Below the pieces are notes generated by a model. The model ran no database searches. It was given only the letters and a program-made list of their open reading frames with translations, and was not told where the DNA came from. Positions 18,374 to 26,465 of a DNA stretch of 64,000 nt are shown piece after piece (within the stretch, counting starts at the first letter, position 1; every line of letters starts with the position of its first letter). Source of the DNA: an uncultured Lachnospiraceae bacterium (lineage in GTDB: Bacteria > Bacillota > Clostridia > Lachnospirales > Lachnospiraceae). The position numbers were made by a program, and so were the translations under genes. The stretch spans positions 1 to 64,000 of the forward strand of contig CALWLS010000008.1 in assembly GCA_944381575.1 (NCBI GenBank). The letters are read 5' to 3'.

Positions 18374-19378
18374 ATGGCTGAGACTGCAAAGAAATCACCG
18401 CTTACACTTCAGGACATCAAGGATGCTCAGGTAAGGATCAAGCCTTACGTCAACCGTACTCCGCTCGTGAGAGTTGAGGATCTGGATGAGATGGTTGGAT
18501 GCCAGGTGTACTTCAAGGCTGAGATGCTTCAGAAGACAGGCGCATTTAAGGCAAGGGGAGCATTTAATAAGGTACTTACCCTTACGGACGAGGAGAGAAA
18601 GAAGGGAATAATCTTCAGCTCATCAGGAAACCACGCCGCTGCATGCGCTTATGTCGCAAAGAAGTTCGGAATGAAGGCATATGCCGTTATGCCGAGGGAT
18701 ACACCTAAGGGCAAGATCGAGAACTGTGAGAGGAGAGGCGGTATCTGCATTCTCTGGGACCGTGATTATCAGGCTCGTGTCAAGAAGGTGGCAGACGAGA
18801 TCAAGGAGCACGGATATACCCTCGTTCATGGATTTGATGATTATACGGTAATGGCAGGACAGGGAACCATCGGTCTTGAGATCATGGAGGACCTTCCTGA
18901 CGTTAAGACTGTTATAGCTCCTATCGGCGGAGGCGGACTCATGTCCGGTATAGCTACGGCAATAAAGGAGAGCGATCCTACCATCAGAGTTATCGGAGTT
19001 CAGGTAGCTGCCAGCTGCGGATATTATTTAAGCCGTCTTAACGGACGCCCTACCCGCATGACCTCACAGCCTTCCCTTGCTGACGGTATCGGATGCTCCT
19101 ATCCTACGGAGAACCCTTATCCTATCATCGACAAGTATGTGGATGAGATAGTTATAGTTACTGAGGATCATATAGCAGAGGCTGTAAAGTATATCGGTGA
19201 GTATGCCCACCTCGTGGCTGAGCCTACTTCAGCAGTCGTGCTCGCAGCACTCTTGGAGGGCAAGATCAAGACAGCTCCGGATGAAAAGGTTGCATGTGTG
19301 CTTACCTCAGGAAACTACGACATCGATCTCGTAGGAAAATTCTATAAGGATGAACATGTTGATCCTGTCGACGACTGA
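18374..19378 (+). CDS. threonine dehydratase-like PLP enzyme (IlvA/TdcB/EutB family)
   Basis: Fold-type II PLP enzyme of 334 aa, without the C-terminal ACT regulatory domain of biosynthetic IlvA. The PLP lysine is in TGAFKARGA (K59), the substrate loop is SSGNHA (82-87), and the phosphate-binding turn is GGGGLMSG (185-192). Possible activities include threonine deamination, hydroxyaspartate dehydration or an EutB-like role. ATG 18350 is in frame, but the AGAGGT site fits ATG 18374. Codon use is strongly biased, implying high expression. An ornithine-cyclodeaminase-like gene follows 112 bases later, echoing EutB/EutC and BhcB/BhcD gene pairs. Confidence 0.85.
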   Translation: MAETAKKSPLTLQDIKDAQVRIKPYVNRTPLVRVEDLDEMVGCQVYFKAEMLQKTGAFKARGAFNKVLTLTDEERKKGIIFSSSGNHAAACAYVAKKFGMKAYAVMPRDTPKGKIENCERRGGICILWDRDYQARVKKVADEIKEHGYTLVHGFDDYTVMAGQGTIGLEIMEDLPDVKTVIAPIGGGGLMSGIATAIKESDPTIRVIGVQVAASCGYYLSRLNGRPTRMTSQPSLADGIGCSYPTENPYPIIDKYVDEIVIVTEDHIAEAVKYIGEYAHLVAEPTSAVVLAALLEGKIKTAPDEKVACVLTSGNYDIDLVGKFYKDEHVDPVDD

Positions 19379-19490
19379 TGCGGCAGCTGAGGCATTTCAT
19401 TATAAAAACACTATATTATATAGGTAGAAATACCGACGCGGCTTTACCGCCGCGCCGGTATATTTGAGATTTTTAAGGAGGTAACTTCTG

Positions 19491-20483
19491 ATGAAAACTT
19501 TACTGCTCAGTAATGAGGACGTAGGAAAGGTAGTTGATCTTGACGAGATATATGAGGCCGTTAAGAACGGATATATCTCTCTTTATAACGGCAATGTGGT
19601 ACAGCCTGAGATACTGCATATCTATGAGCCTAACACCAAGAAGGGCTTTGATTATAAGTGCTGCCTTGATCTTGAGGCAGGATACTATTCAATGAAGTCA
19701 TCCTCAGGCGGATTTGAGGACAATGTCAAGATCGGACAGCTTCCGGGATTTAATCTTGTTTTCCTGTTTGACGCAAAGACCAGCGCATGCTCCTGCATCA
19801 TGGAGGGCAACTATATAAGGAATCTCCGTACGGCAGCAGGCGCAGCCATCGCCAATAACACATTTGCAAAGAAGGATGCTTCCTCCTACTTTGCTTTCGG
19901 AACAGGACGTATCGGCAAGGCTTCCTTAAGGGCTACCATGCGCGTAAGGGATATCAAGGACGTATACTGCTTCGGATGGCTTGAGGGCGAGAACGATGCG
20001 TTCATAGCTGAGATGTCCAAGGAGTATCCTGACGTTACCTTCCATTCCTGCGCTACTCCTGAGGAGGGAGCAAGGAACGCCGATATCATCGTATGTGTTA
20101 CCCTCGCAAGGAAGGGACCTGCCATCAAGAAGGAATGGTTAAAGCCTGGAACACATATCACCGAGATCGGAACGGATTCTCCTGGAAAGCAGGAGCTTGA
20201 CGTAAGCTGCTTTGACGGTACAAAGATCATCAACGACAGCATAGAGATGGCTTCTCTTTACGGAGATACTCATAACGCCATAGAGGCCGGAGTTATCACA
20301 AAGGACAACATCTATGGAGAGATCGGAGAGATCCTTGCAGGGGCTAAGCCTGGAAGGACAAATGACGAGGAGATCACCGTGTATGATACGGTAGGCCTTG
20401 GCGTACAGGATCTTGCCATGGGCGTTGCCGTATACAAGAAGGCGCTTAAGGAAGGCCTCGGAACAGAGTTCGAGTTCATCTGA
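19491..20483 (+). CDS. ornithine cyclodeaminase / mu-crystallin family protein
   Basis: NAD(P)-dependent enzyme family protein of 330 aa. The N-terminal dimerisation part and the Rossmann fold with FGTGRIGKA near residue 140 are visible, along with the family stretch ITEIGTDSPGKQELD. Family members include ornithine cyclodeaminase, alanine dehydrogenase, EutC of ectoine breakdown and iminosuccinate reductase BhcD. An AAGGAGGT site precedes ATG 19491. Codon use is biased like the upstream dehydratase-like gene, and the two are probably cotranscribed. The substrate cannot be assigned by eye. Confidence 0.85.
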   Translation: MKTLLLSNEDVGKVVDLDEIYEAVKNGYISLYNGNVVQPEILHIYEPNTKKGFDYKCCLDLEAGYYSMKSSSGGFEDNVKIGQLPGFNLVFLFDAKTSACSCIMEGNYIRNLRTAAGAAIANNTFAKKDASSYFAFGTGRIGKASLRATMRVRDIKDVYCFGWLEGENDAFIAEMSKEYPDVTFHSCATPEEGARNADIIVCVTLARKGPAIKKEWLKPGTHITEIGTDSPGKQELDVSCFDGTKIINDSIEMASLYGDTHNAIEAGVITKDNIYGEIGEILAGAKPGRTNDEEITVYDTVGLGVQDLAMGVAVYKKALKEGLGTEFEFI

Positions 20484-20654
20484 TAAAAGTTGCGCTTGAC
20501 TAACAATATAACAGTTTGTTAATATGCGCTCAGAAAGATTTGCACTGCATTTTAGACACTTTTAATAAGTATCATATCTACAGTACAAACTGAGCAGGCG
20601 GTGGCATATGCCATTAGCCGGGTCTTTTTTAAGACAGCGGACTTATAGTTTAAG

Positions 20655-20690
20655 GCCGCGGGACAGTAGTAGCTGTTCCGCGGCTTTATT
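20655..20690 (+). terminator. strong rho-independent terminator (first of a tandem pair)
   Basis: A 12-bp stem, gccgcgggacag/ctgttccgcggc, is followed by tttattttatttttt. A weaker hairpin with a T-run also lies just upstream (about 20599-20632). Confidence 0.85.
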
Positions 20691-20699
20691 TTATTTTTT

Positions 20700-20730
20700 A
20701 AAGCTGCGAGAGGTATCGCGGCTTTTTATT
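20700..20730 (+). terminator. second tandem terminator
   Basis: Stem aaagctgcga/tcgcggcttt is followed by ttattttg. With the preceding hairpin it isolates the CDF exporter gene from the OCD gene. Confidence 0.75.
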
Positions 20731-20792
20731 TTGCTCCGTTTACTAAAAGGATATGAGGCTTAACACATTTTCTTTTCAGGAGGAAGATCACT

Positions 20793-21734
20793 ATGGCAGC
20801 ACAAAATGCAAACCTGTCAGAGCAGGAGAAGCAGAAGTTAGTTAACCAGTGTGCCTCTGTCGGCATATTCGGTAACGTTATTCTTACGGCCTTCAAGATG
20901 TACGCCGGTGTCGTTGGTAACTCAACGGCGATGGTAACGGACGCTATCCATTCTCTTTCAGACGTCCTTGCAACATTCATCGCATTTATCGGAGTTAAGA
21001 TATCCAAGAGAGGCGCCGACGCGTCCCATCCATACGGACATGAGAGATTCGAGTGCTTCGCGGCCATCATCGTAGGCGCCATTCTTACATTTGCCGGCGT
21101 TCACATCGGTATGGACTGCATAGAGAGACTTATGAATAAGTCATACCTTACTGCGGCTGCACCTGGAGTTATCGCCATCGTTGCAGCGGTAGTATCCATC
21201 GTTGTTAAAGAGGGTATGTACTGGTATACCATCCATATCGCCAACAGGATCAAATCCAGCGCCTTCAAGGCTGACGCATGGCACCACAGATCCGACGCCC
21301 TTTCATCCGTTGGATCACTTGCAGGTATCGTCCTTGCAAGAGTTGGCTTCCCGTTCATGGATATCGTTGCAGGTCTTATCATCTGTGCTATCATCATCTA
21401 CGTTGGACTTATCGAGATCATCAAGGACGCCGTTGATAAGCTCGTTGATAAGTCAGCTGAGCCTGAGGTTGAGCAGGAGATCCGCAGGATAGTTAAGGAG
21501 CACTGCGACAAGGAGAAGCTTGATGTAGGTATCGATGAGGTGCTTACAAGAAAGTTCGGCGAGAAGGTATTTGCTGACCTTGAGATCAACCTTGATGGAA
21601 ATATGAAGCTGCATGAGGCTCACGCCATCGCTGAAAAGGTGCATGACGCCATCGAGGATGAGTATCCTGAGATCAAGCACATAGCTGTGCATGTAAACCC
21701 TAAGGGATTCGATTATAAGATACCTAAGATGTAA
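20793..21734 (+). CDS. cation diffusion facilitator (CDF) exporter, probably Zn2+
   Basis: Membrane metal/proton antiporter of 313 aa with six helices and a C-terminal cytoplasmic ferredoxin-like domain. Aligned by eye to YiiP, the transport-site tetrad is H53-x3-D57 in helix 2 and H164-x3-D168 in helix 5. This HD-HD set is typical of Zn2+-selective CDFs such as ZitB, whereas DD-HD proteins also carry Cd2+. The conserved SHPYGHERFE loop is present. An AGGAGG site precedes ATG 20793. It is isolated by terminators on both sides and opens the metal-homeostasis region. Confidence 0.9.
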   Translation: MAAQNANLSEQEKQKLVNQCASVGIFGNVILTAFKMYAGVVGNSTAMVTDAIHSLSDVLATFIAFIGVKISKRGADASHPYGHERFECFAAIIVGAILTFAGVHIGMDCIERLMNKSYLTAAAPGVIAIVAAVVSIVVKEGMYWYTIHIANRIKSSAFKADAWHHRSDALSSVGSLAGIVLARVGFPFMDIVAGLIICAIIIYVGLIEIIKDAVDKLVDKSAEPEVEQEIRRIVKEHCDKEKLDVGIDEVLTRKFGEKVFADLEINLDGNMKLHEAHAIAEKVHDAIEDEYPEIKHIAVHVNPKGFDYKIPKM

Positions 21735-21774
21735 TAAAACAGGCATAATTTATAACTCCAATACTAAAGAAGAG

Positions 21775-21807
21775 GCTGCAGGTCCATATATGGATCTGCG
21801 GCTTTTT
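21775..21807 (+). terminator. rho-independent terminator after CDF gene
   Basis: A 13-pair stem (two G-T pairs) runs from gctgcaggtccat to atggatctgcggc and is followed by tttttc. Confidence 0.85.
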
Positions 21808-22022
21808 CTATATATGCTTTACTGGTAATGGAGTATAGGGCCAATAGAAACCCCGTACGGATCCTATGGAACAGGCCTGCAGGCCAGTGCAGCACATAAC
21901 AGGTATATATGCGCGCGTGTAGGGGAGGGATGCTACACAGGTTGCCATTTTGTTATGAATGAGGATTGCTTTTTGATAATTGTATATTGCCAGCTATAGG
22001 TTTATCCTATATGCATAAAATC

Positions 22023-22045
22023 TAATCCCCCCTGAGGGGGTAATA
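22023..22045. promoter_or_regulatory. CsoR/RcnR-type G-tract operator
   Basis: A near-palindrome TAATCCCCCC-TGA-GGGGGTAATA lies directly downstream of a candidate -10 TAAAAT (22016-22021) and 23 bases before the P1B ATPase start. C/G-tracts flanked by A/T are the recognition type of CsoR/RcnR/InrS repressors, which respond to Cu(I), Ni or Co. A CsoR-family gene lies at 37331-37837. The G-run at 22057-22060 is the ribosome site. Confidence 0.7.
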
Positions 22046-22067
22046 AAAGGATAGAAAGGGAAACACT

Positions 22068-23996
22068 ATGGCTGACAAGAAACAAACGAAAAAGTTATTC
22101 GGATTGGATCTTAACGTAATCTGGTATCCTCTGGTACTCGTGTTGCTTATCATAATCGGTCTCGTACTCGATTACATAATCAAACCGTCATGGATACCGA
22201 GAGTCACCAATTACGAAGGACATGACGTAGGAACCTTCCTCCTGATACCTCTCATTTTCGGAGGCTTCAGATGTACAAAGGATGCAGTCGAGGCTACGAT
22301 CAAGAAAAAGAAGGTCACTGCCGGAATGCTCGTAGTGCTTTCGCTCATAGGCTGTATTTACTGCGCTGAGTATGCATCAGGTGCCCTGGTTGCATTCATG
22401 ATGATCATAGGTGAGGTTCTTGAAGACATCACCATGATGAAGACACAGAACGCGGTAGCAGAGCTTGTAAAGCTGGTTCCGCACAAGTGCCGTAAGCTCG
22501 TGGACGGACAGTTCGTGGAGGTCTCCATCAAGAAGGTAAGAAAGGGAGACATTATCCAGGTCCAGACCGGTGAGAAGATAGCAGTCGATGGCGTCATCAC
22601 AAAGGGTAATGCAGCCATAAACGAGGCTTCCATAACCGGTGAGTCGATGCCTGTAGATAAGAAGGTAGGAGATGAGGTATTCGTTGGTACCTTAAATGAA
22701 AGCGGCGTTATCGAAGTCCAGACTGAAAAGCTCGGCGGCGACACAGTCTTAGGTAAGATCATCAACACCGTTAAGAGCGCCCAGGATCAGAAGGGTAACG
22801 CACAGAAGGTTGCGGATAAGTTCTCTGAGGTATTCCTTCCGCTCGTACTCCTTGTCTGCGTGATCGTATGGTTCGCAACACACAACCTCATAAGAGTCAT
22901 GTCAGTGCTCGTTATTGCCTGCCCTTGTGCTCTTATGCTCGCAACACCTACAGTCGTTATAGCAGCAGTCGGAAACGCAGCTAAAAAGGGTATCCTCGTT
23001 AAGGGCGGAGACGCCATCGAGGCATCAGCAAAGATCAACGCTATCTGCTTTGATAAGACAGGTACCATCACAAAGGGCGTTCCTGCAGTTACAGAGAAGT
23101 ACATCGCCCCTGGCGTAAGCGAGGAGGAGTACTACTCAGCAATAGCCATCGCAGAGAAGAACTCAAGCCACCCTCTCGGCAAGGCTATCATGAAATATGT
23201 AAACGCATCGGGTAAGATCGATGTTTCCGCAATCCCTAACGCAGAGTATGAGATGCTTGTAGGTCGAGGCGTAAGGACCAGTCACGACGGAAATGTTTAC
23301 GAAGTATCCAATAAGAAGTGCCTTGCAGACGCTAAGGAAGGCGTTACGGATGAGGTAAATGCATTCATAAAGAATAACGAGAGTAAGGGACGCACCACGA
23401 TGCTCGTAGTCAAGAACGCAAAGGTTCTTGGAGGCATATCAGTTGCCGATGAGATCCGTGAGAACATCAAGACTACCATGCAGCAGTTCAAGAAGCTCGG
23501 CATAGAGCACATAGTAATGCTTACCGGTGATAATGAGTACACCGCAAAGGCTATCTGCGATGAGGCAGGCATCAGCGAATTTAAGGCAAACCTCCTTCCG
23601 GAGCAGAAGCTTGACGCCATCAAGGATCTCCAGGCCAAGGGCTATAAGGTAGCGATGGTCGGAGACGGCGTAAACGACGCACCTGCACTGGTACTTGCAG
23701 ACCTTGGTATAGCGATGGGCGGAGCAGGAACAGACGTAGCCATCGAGTCCTCAAAGCTTACGCTTATGTCGGATAACATAGCAATGCTTCCAACGGCCTT
23801 CGCACTCTGCCAGAGAGCATACCACATGATCCTGCAGAACATTATAATCTTCGCAGTTATCGTAAACGTAGTCGGAGTGTTCCTTTCATCACTCGGCTTC
23901 CTGAACCCGATAGCAGCGGCAATAGTACACAACGCTTCTTCCATCTTCGTTGTACTTAACTCCTCAAGAATGCTTACTTGGAAGTACAAGGGATAA
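22068..23996 (+). CDS. P1B-type heavy-metal-transporting ATPase
   Basis: Metal-exporting P-type ATPase of 642 aa without an N-terminal HMA domain. Visible are the actuator motif TGES (190-193), the metal-site CPC (285-287) in a membrane helix, the phosphorylation site DKTGT (D329), the SSHPLGKA motif of the nucleotide-binding domain, and the hinge GDGVNDAP. The last helix reads HNASSIFVVLNSSRML, which matches neither the classical Cu (MSxSS) nor Zn (DxG) signature that I know, so selectivity is open. The CsoR-type operator in front argues for Cu, Ni or Co. A GAAAGGG site precedes ATG 22068. Codon bias is high. Confidence 0.9.
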   Translation: MADKKQTKKLFGLDLNVIWYPLVLVLLIIIGLVLDYIIKPSWIPRVTNYEGHDVGTFLLIPLIFGGFRCTKDAVEATIKKKKVTAGMLVVLSLIGCIYCAEYASGALVAFMMIIGEVLEDITMMKTQNAVAELVKLVPHKCRKLVDGQFVEVSIKKVRKGDIIQVQTGEKIAVDGVITKGNAAINEASITGESMPVDKKVGDEVFVGTLNESGVIEVQTEKLGGDTVLGKIINTVKSAQDQKGNAQKVADKFSEVFLPLVLLVCVIVWFATHNLIRVMSVLVIACPCALMLATPTVVIAAVGNAAKKGILVKGGDAIEASAKINAICFDKTGTITKGVPAVTEKYIAPGVSEEEYYSAIAIAEKNSSHPLGKAIMKYVNASGKIDVSAIPNAEYEMLVGRGVRTSHDGNVYEVSNKKCLADAKEGVTDEVNAFIKNNESKGRTTMLVVKNAKVLGGISVADEIRENIKTTMQQFKKLGIEHIVMLTGDNEYTAKAICDEAGISEFKANLLPEQKLDAIKDLQAKGYKVAMVGDGVNDAPALVLADLGIAMGGAGTDVAIESSKLTLMSDNIAMLPTAFALCQRAYHMILQNIIIFAVIVNVVGVFLSSLGFLNPIAAAIVHNASSIFVVLNSSRMLTWKYKG

Positions 23997-24099
23997 GATT
24001 TTAGAAGTAGTAAAGTTACAAACTGGTTGTATAATTTAGATAACGGTAATGCCTCAGGGCGGTAACCGGTAACTCTTAACAATAAAGGAGGAAACTATC

Positions 24100-24192
24100 A
24101 TGCATGAGGGAAAACACGGAATCTTAGACGGACTTGAGGATCTCGACGATATCTTCGGTGACGGCGACGATGACGATGATGAGGACGAATAA
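24100..24192 (+). CDS. tiny acidic peptide, copy 1 (30 aa), unrecognised
   Basis: A 30-residue reading frame begins at ATG 24100, 6 bases after AAAGGAGGA. The peptide starts MHEGKHGILDGLEDLDDIF and ends in GDGDDDDDEDE; about half the residues are Asp or Glu. I do not recognise a family. A second copy at 24483 differs at three synonymous sites in its first seven codons and is otherwise identical to residue 23, so the protein sequence appears to be conserved by selection. It follows the P1B ATPase by 103 bases and ends in its own terminator. A metal buffer or chaperone role is only a guess from charge and neighbours. Confidence 0.75.
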   Translation: MHEGKHGILDGLEDLDDIFGDGDDDDDEDE

Positions 24193-24215
24193 CTGATAAG
24201 TTTTTTGTCAGAATG

Positions 24216-24249
24216 AAAAGGGGCTGCCCGCTAAGGACGGCTCCTTTTT
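24216..24249 (+). terminator. rho-independent terminator after acidic peptide copy 1
   Basis: An 11-pair stem, aaaaggggctg/cggctcctttt, is followed by a T-run. It separates copy 1 from copy 2. Confidence 0.8.
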
Positions 24250-24359
24250 GTATACAAAAACTTCGTCTGCATATCACAGTTAGCGTATACAAATCAATAG
24301 AGTTAGAGTATTGTAACTACATAAATAATTTTTAAGTATCTTATTAAAATTTTATAAAT

Positions 24360-24369
24360 GTTCAAATGT
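24360..24369. promoter_or_regulatory. GTTCAAATGT element upstream of acidic peptide copy 2
   Basis: The 10-mer GTTCAAATGT recurs at 32356 in front of the HMA protein gene. Here it lies 24 bases upstream of the -35 of copy 2. The GTTCA half-site resembles pieces of ArsR/SmtB operators. Shared control is inferred. Confidence 0.35.
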
Positions 24370-24393
24370 CCTATCAAAATCAGACAGAAAATA

Positions 24394-24422
24394 TTGATAA
24401 ATCAGTCGTTTTATTGTAATAT
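24394..24422 (+). promoter_or_regulatory. promoter of acidic peptide copy 2
   Basis: TTGATA (24394-24399), 17 bases, TAATAT (24417-24422). This is good spacing and near-consensus, and it gives copy 2 its own transcript start near 24430. The gap 24250-24393 holds nothing else clear. Confidence 0.6.
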
Positions 24423-24482
24423 TTATACAACTAAATTGCAGGCAAACAATAGCAGAAATCATTTTAAGAGGAGGATGTTACT

Positions 24483-24575
24483 ATGCATGAAGGAAAACAT
24501 GGTATCTTAGACGGACTTGAGGATCTCGACGATATCTTCGGTGACGGCGACGACGATGAGGATGAGGACGAATAA
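24483..24575 (+). CDS. tiny acidic peptide, copy 2 (30 aa), unrecognised
   Basis: Paralogue of the peptide at 24100, also 30 aa. It has the same MHEGKHGILDGL start and DLDDIFGDGDDD core, and its tail ends EDEDE. ATG 24483 follows AGAGGAGGA with proper spacing and lies downstream of its own promoter. Compared with copy 1, changes in codons 3, 6 and 7 are all synonymous, and only the poly-acidic tail differs in residues, Asp for Glu. It is followed by a hairpin and then a diverged third copy. No family is recognised and no export signal or membrane segment is seen. Confidence 0.75.
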   Translation: MHEGKHGILDGLEDLDDIFGDGDDDEDEDE

Positions 24576-24601
24576 GATCCGAGACCGTTTTAAGCGTACT
24601 G

Positions 24602-24630
24602 GCTGCTGTTAATACAGCAGCGTAATTTTT
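24602..24630 (+). terminator. hairpin between acidic peptide copies 2 and 3, possible attenuator
   Basis: Perfect 8-bp stem gctgctgt/acagcagc with a 4-base loop, followed by gtaattttt. Read-through into copy 3 and the ABC importer is plausible. Confidence 0.55.
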
Positions 24631-24647
24631 GAAAGGGGACGTTCATT

Positions 24648-24758
24648 ATGTCTGAATGCGGATGCAAGATCCTTGACGGATATCTTAAATGCATCGAGGA
24701 TCTTGACAATGTCTTTGATGACGATGAGGATGAAGCTGACGGAGACGATGAGCAGTAA
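24648..24758 (+). CDS. acidic peptide, diverged copy 3 with cysteines (36 aa)
   Basis: A 36-residue reading frame begins at ATG 24648 after GAAAGGGG. The peptide starts MSECGCKILDGYLKCIEDLD and its tail is rich in Asp and Glu (DDDEDEADGDDEQ). The core ILDG, EDLD and following hydrophobic-Phe pair align with copies 1 and 2, so it belongs to the same family. It uniquely has three cysteines (C4, C6, C15), an arrangement that could bind soft metals. No terminator lies between it and the lipoprotein gene at 24844, so it may be the first gene of the ABC importer operon. The function is unknown. Confidence 0.68.
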   Translation: MSECGCKILDGYLKCIEDLDNVFDDDEDEADGDDEQ

Positions 24759-24843
24759 ACCGTAACACAATCGATACCGTACGGCTGCTTTAGGGGTTTG
24801 GCGGCCGGAAGAAGATCATTAAACCACTTAGGAGGACAACACT

Positions 24844-26418
24844 TTGAAGAAGTTTTTAGCAATTGCTCTCACAGCTGCACTTGCAGCAGGTATCACAGCC
24901 TGCGGAGGCTCGGACAGCGCATCTACCGGATCATCTACAGGAACTTCTACCGGGGATGCAGCAACAGGAACAACAGAGACAGCCGAGCCGGTTGCCGGCG
25001 GCATATTCAGAACTGTTGAGTCTAACCCTTATGCCAGCATTGATGTACATAAGGATTATTATTCATGGCACACACAGTTCTATGGAATGTCACAGTCACT
25101 CTTCCGTATAGAGGACGACATGACGATAAGTCCTTGGCTTGCTGACAGCTATACTACTGAAGGAAACTCAATGACCATAACCCTTAAGGACGGGGTATGC
25201 TTCTCCAACGGTGAGCCTCTCACGGCTGACATGGTTAAGAGAAACTTAGAGAGGGTCGCAGAGGTCAACACAAGATTCACATATGTGGCTGACTGGACCA
25301 TCGAGACTCCTGACGAGAAGACAATAGTTATCACAACGCCGGAGCTTTACCCTACACTCATCAACGACCTTGCAACGGCTGAGTTCGGTATGGTGGATCT
25401 GGACAACACCACGGACTTTGATAACGCTCCTATCTGCACGGGACCATTCGTTATAGAGGAGTTCGTTCCTGACGGAGATGTTACCGTTGCCAAGAACGAG
25501 AACTACTGGGGCGGCGATGTAATGCTTGACGGAGCAGTATTCTACTACATGGGCGATGAGGAGTCCAAGATGCTGGCTATGCAGAACGGAGAGATCGACG
25601 GATATGTAGATATCTCACCTGCATCAAAGGAAGTCTATGCAATGTCTCCTGACATGTATAATGTTACAACCATTAATACAGAAAGACGTGCATATGCACT
25701 TATCAACTCAGCAAGGCTCAGTGATAACATCAGGGAGGCTCTCGTACTTGGTATAGATAAGGCAGCCATCGAGGCTTATACAGAGGGTATCCTTAAAAAT
25801 GCAGAGGGATTCTTCACATCTGGAACATATTACGGCGGAGTTCAGGCTCCTACCTATGATCCTGAGGGAGCAAAGGCAGCTATCGAGGCAGACGGTTATA
25901 CATTTAACGACGCTACCGGCTTCTACGAGAAGGACGGACAGCCCCTTACCATAACAATCTCAACATATGCTAAGCGTTCACTTGATACCCTTGCCATCCT
26001 CATGCAGGAGCAGTACAAGGCTATAGGTATCAACGCTCAGATCAAGCTTGAGGACAACCCTGACTCCACATACATGTCAAATCTTGACTATGATATCGGA
26101 ATGTATGTAAGTATTACTGATAAGGCCGGTGAGCCATTCACCTTCCTGAATCAGGTAATGACAGGTCAGTGGCTCGATGTCTGCGGATTCGGTAATGCTG
26201 AGACAGACGCTCTTATAGATCAGCTCAGATTTGAAACAGATGAAACTAAGAAGGCTGAGCTTGCTGACGAGATCATGACTGATATCTATGACTCCAACTG
26301 CTATCTTGTACTCGGCCAGTATACAAAGTCAACGGCTATCAGAGCAGGTGCAGGCGGACTCGGAGAGACCAGCCCTCAGCAGTTCTACGCAATAGATGAG
26401 AATTCTTTCGCTAACTGA
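24844..26418 (+). CDS. family-5 solute-binding lipoprotein of the second ABC importer
   Basis: Extracytoplasmic binding lipoprotein, 524 aa, with a signal peptide ending ITAC (lipidated C20), a Ser/Thr/Gly-rich tether to about residue 55 and a complete SBP_bac_5 fold. It shares with the orphan binding protein at 30334 a near N-terminal motif of the form Asp-x-His-Lys-x-Tyr-x-x-Trp and the stretch LKDGVCFSNG. Start is TTG 24844 after TTAGGAGGA. Family-5 proteins bind peptides, nickel complexes or opine-type metallophores. The surrounding metal genes make a metal-chelate ligand attractive but unproven. Confidence 0.88.
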   Translation: MKKFLAIALTAALAAGITACGGSDSASTGSSTGTSTGDAATGTTETAEPVAGGIFRTVESNPYASIDVHKDYYSWHTQFYGMSQSLFRIEDDMTISPWLADSYTTEGNSMTITLKDGVCFSNGEPLTADMVKRNLERVAEVNTRFTYVADWTIETPDEKTIVITTPELYPTLINDLATAEFGMVDLDNTTDFDNAPICTGPFVIEEFVPDGDVTVAKNENYWGGDVMLDGAVFYYMGDEESKMLAMQNGEIDGYVDISPASKEVYAMSPDMYNVTTINTERRAYALINSARLSDNIREALVLGIDKAAIEAYTEGILKNAEGFFTSGTYYGGVQAPTYDPEGAKAAIEADGYTFNDATGFYEKDGQPLTITISTYAKRSLDTLAILMQEQYKAIGINAQIKLEDNPDSTYMSNLDYDIGMYVSITDKAGEPFTFLNQVMTGQWLDVCGFGNAETDALIDQLRFETDETKKAELADEIMTDIYDSNCYLVLGQYTKSTAIRAGAGGLGETSPQQFYAIDENSFAN

Positions 26419-26465
26419 TAAGCTGTCATATTGATCACAATTTGATCAGCGTTTAAGGCGGACCT

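Noticed and set aside
20484-20792. Ni/Co or Mn riboswitch before the CDF exporter
   Set aside because: The hairpins in this gap are followed by T-runs and read as tandem terminators; no aptamer core was recognised.
24100-24758. Interpretation of the acidic peptides as leader peptides of attenuators
   Set aside because: They lack runs of a regulatory amino acid codon coupled to alternative hairpins, and two copies end in their own complete stop and terminator or hairpin unlinked to a downstream gene.
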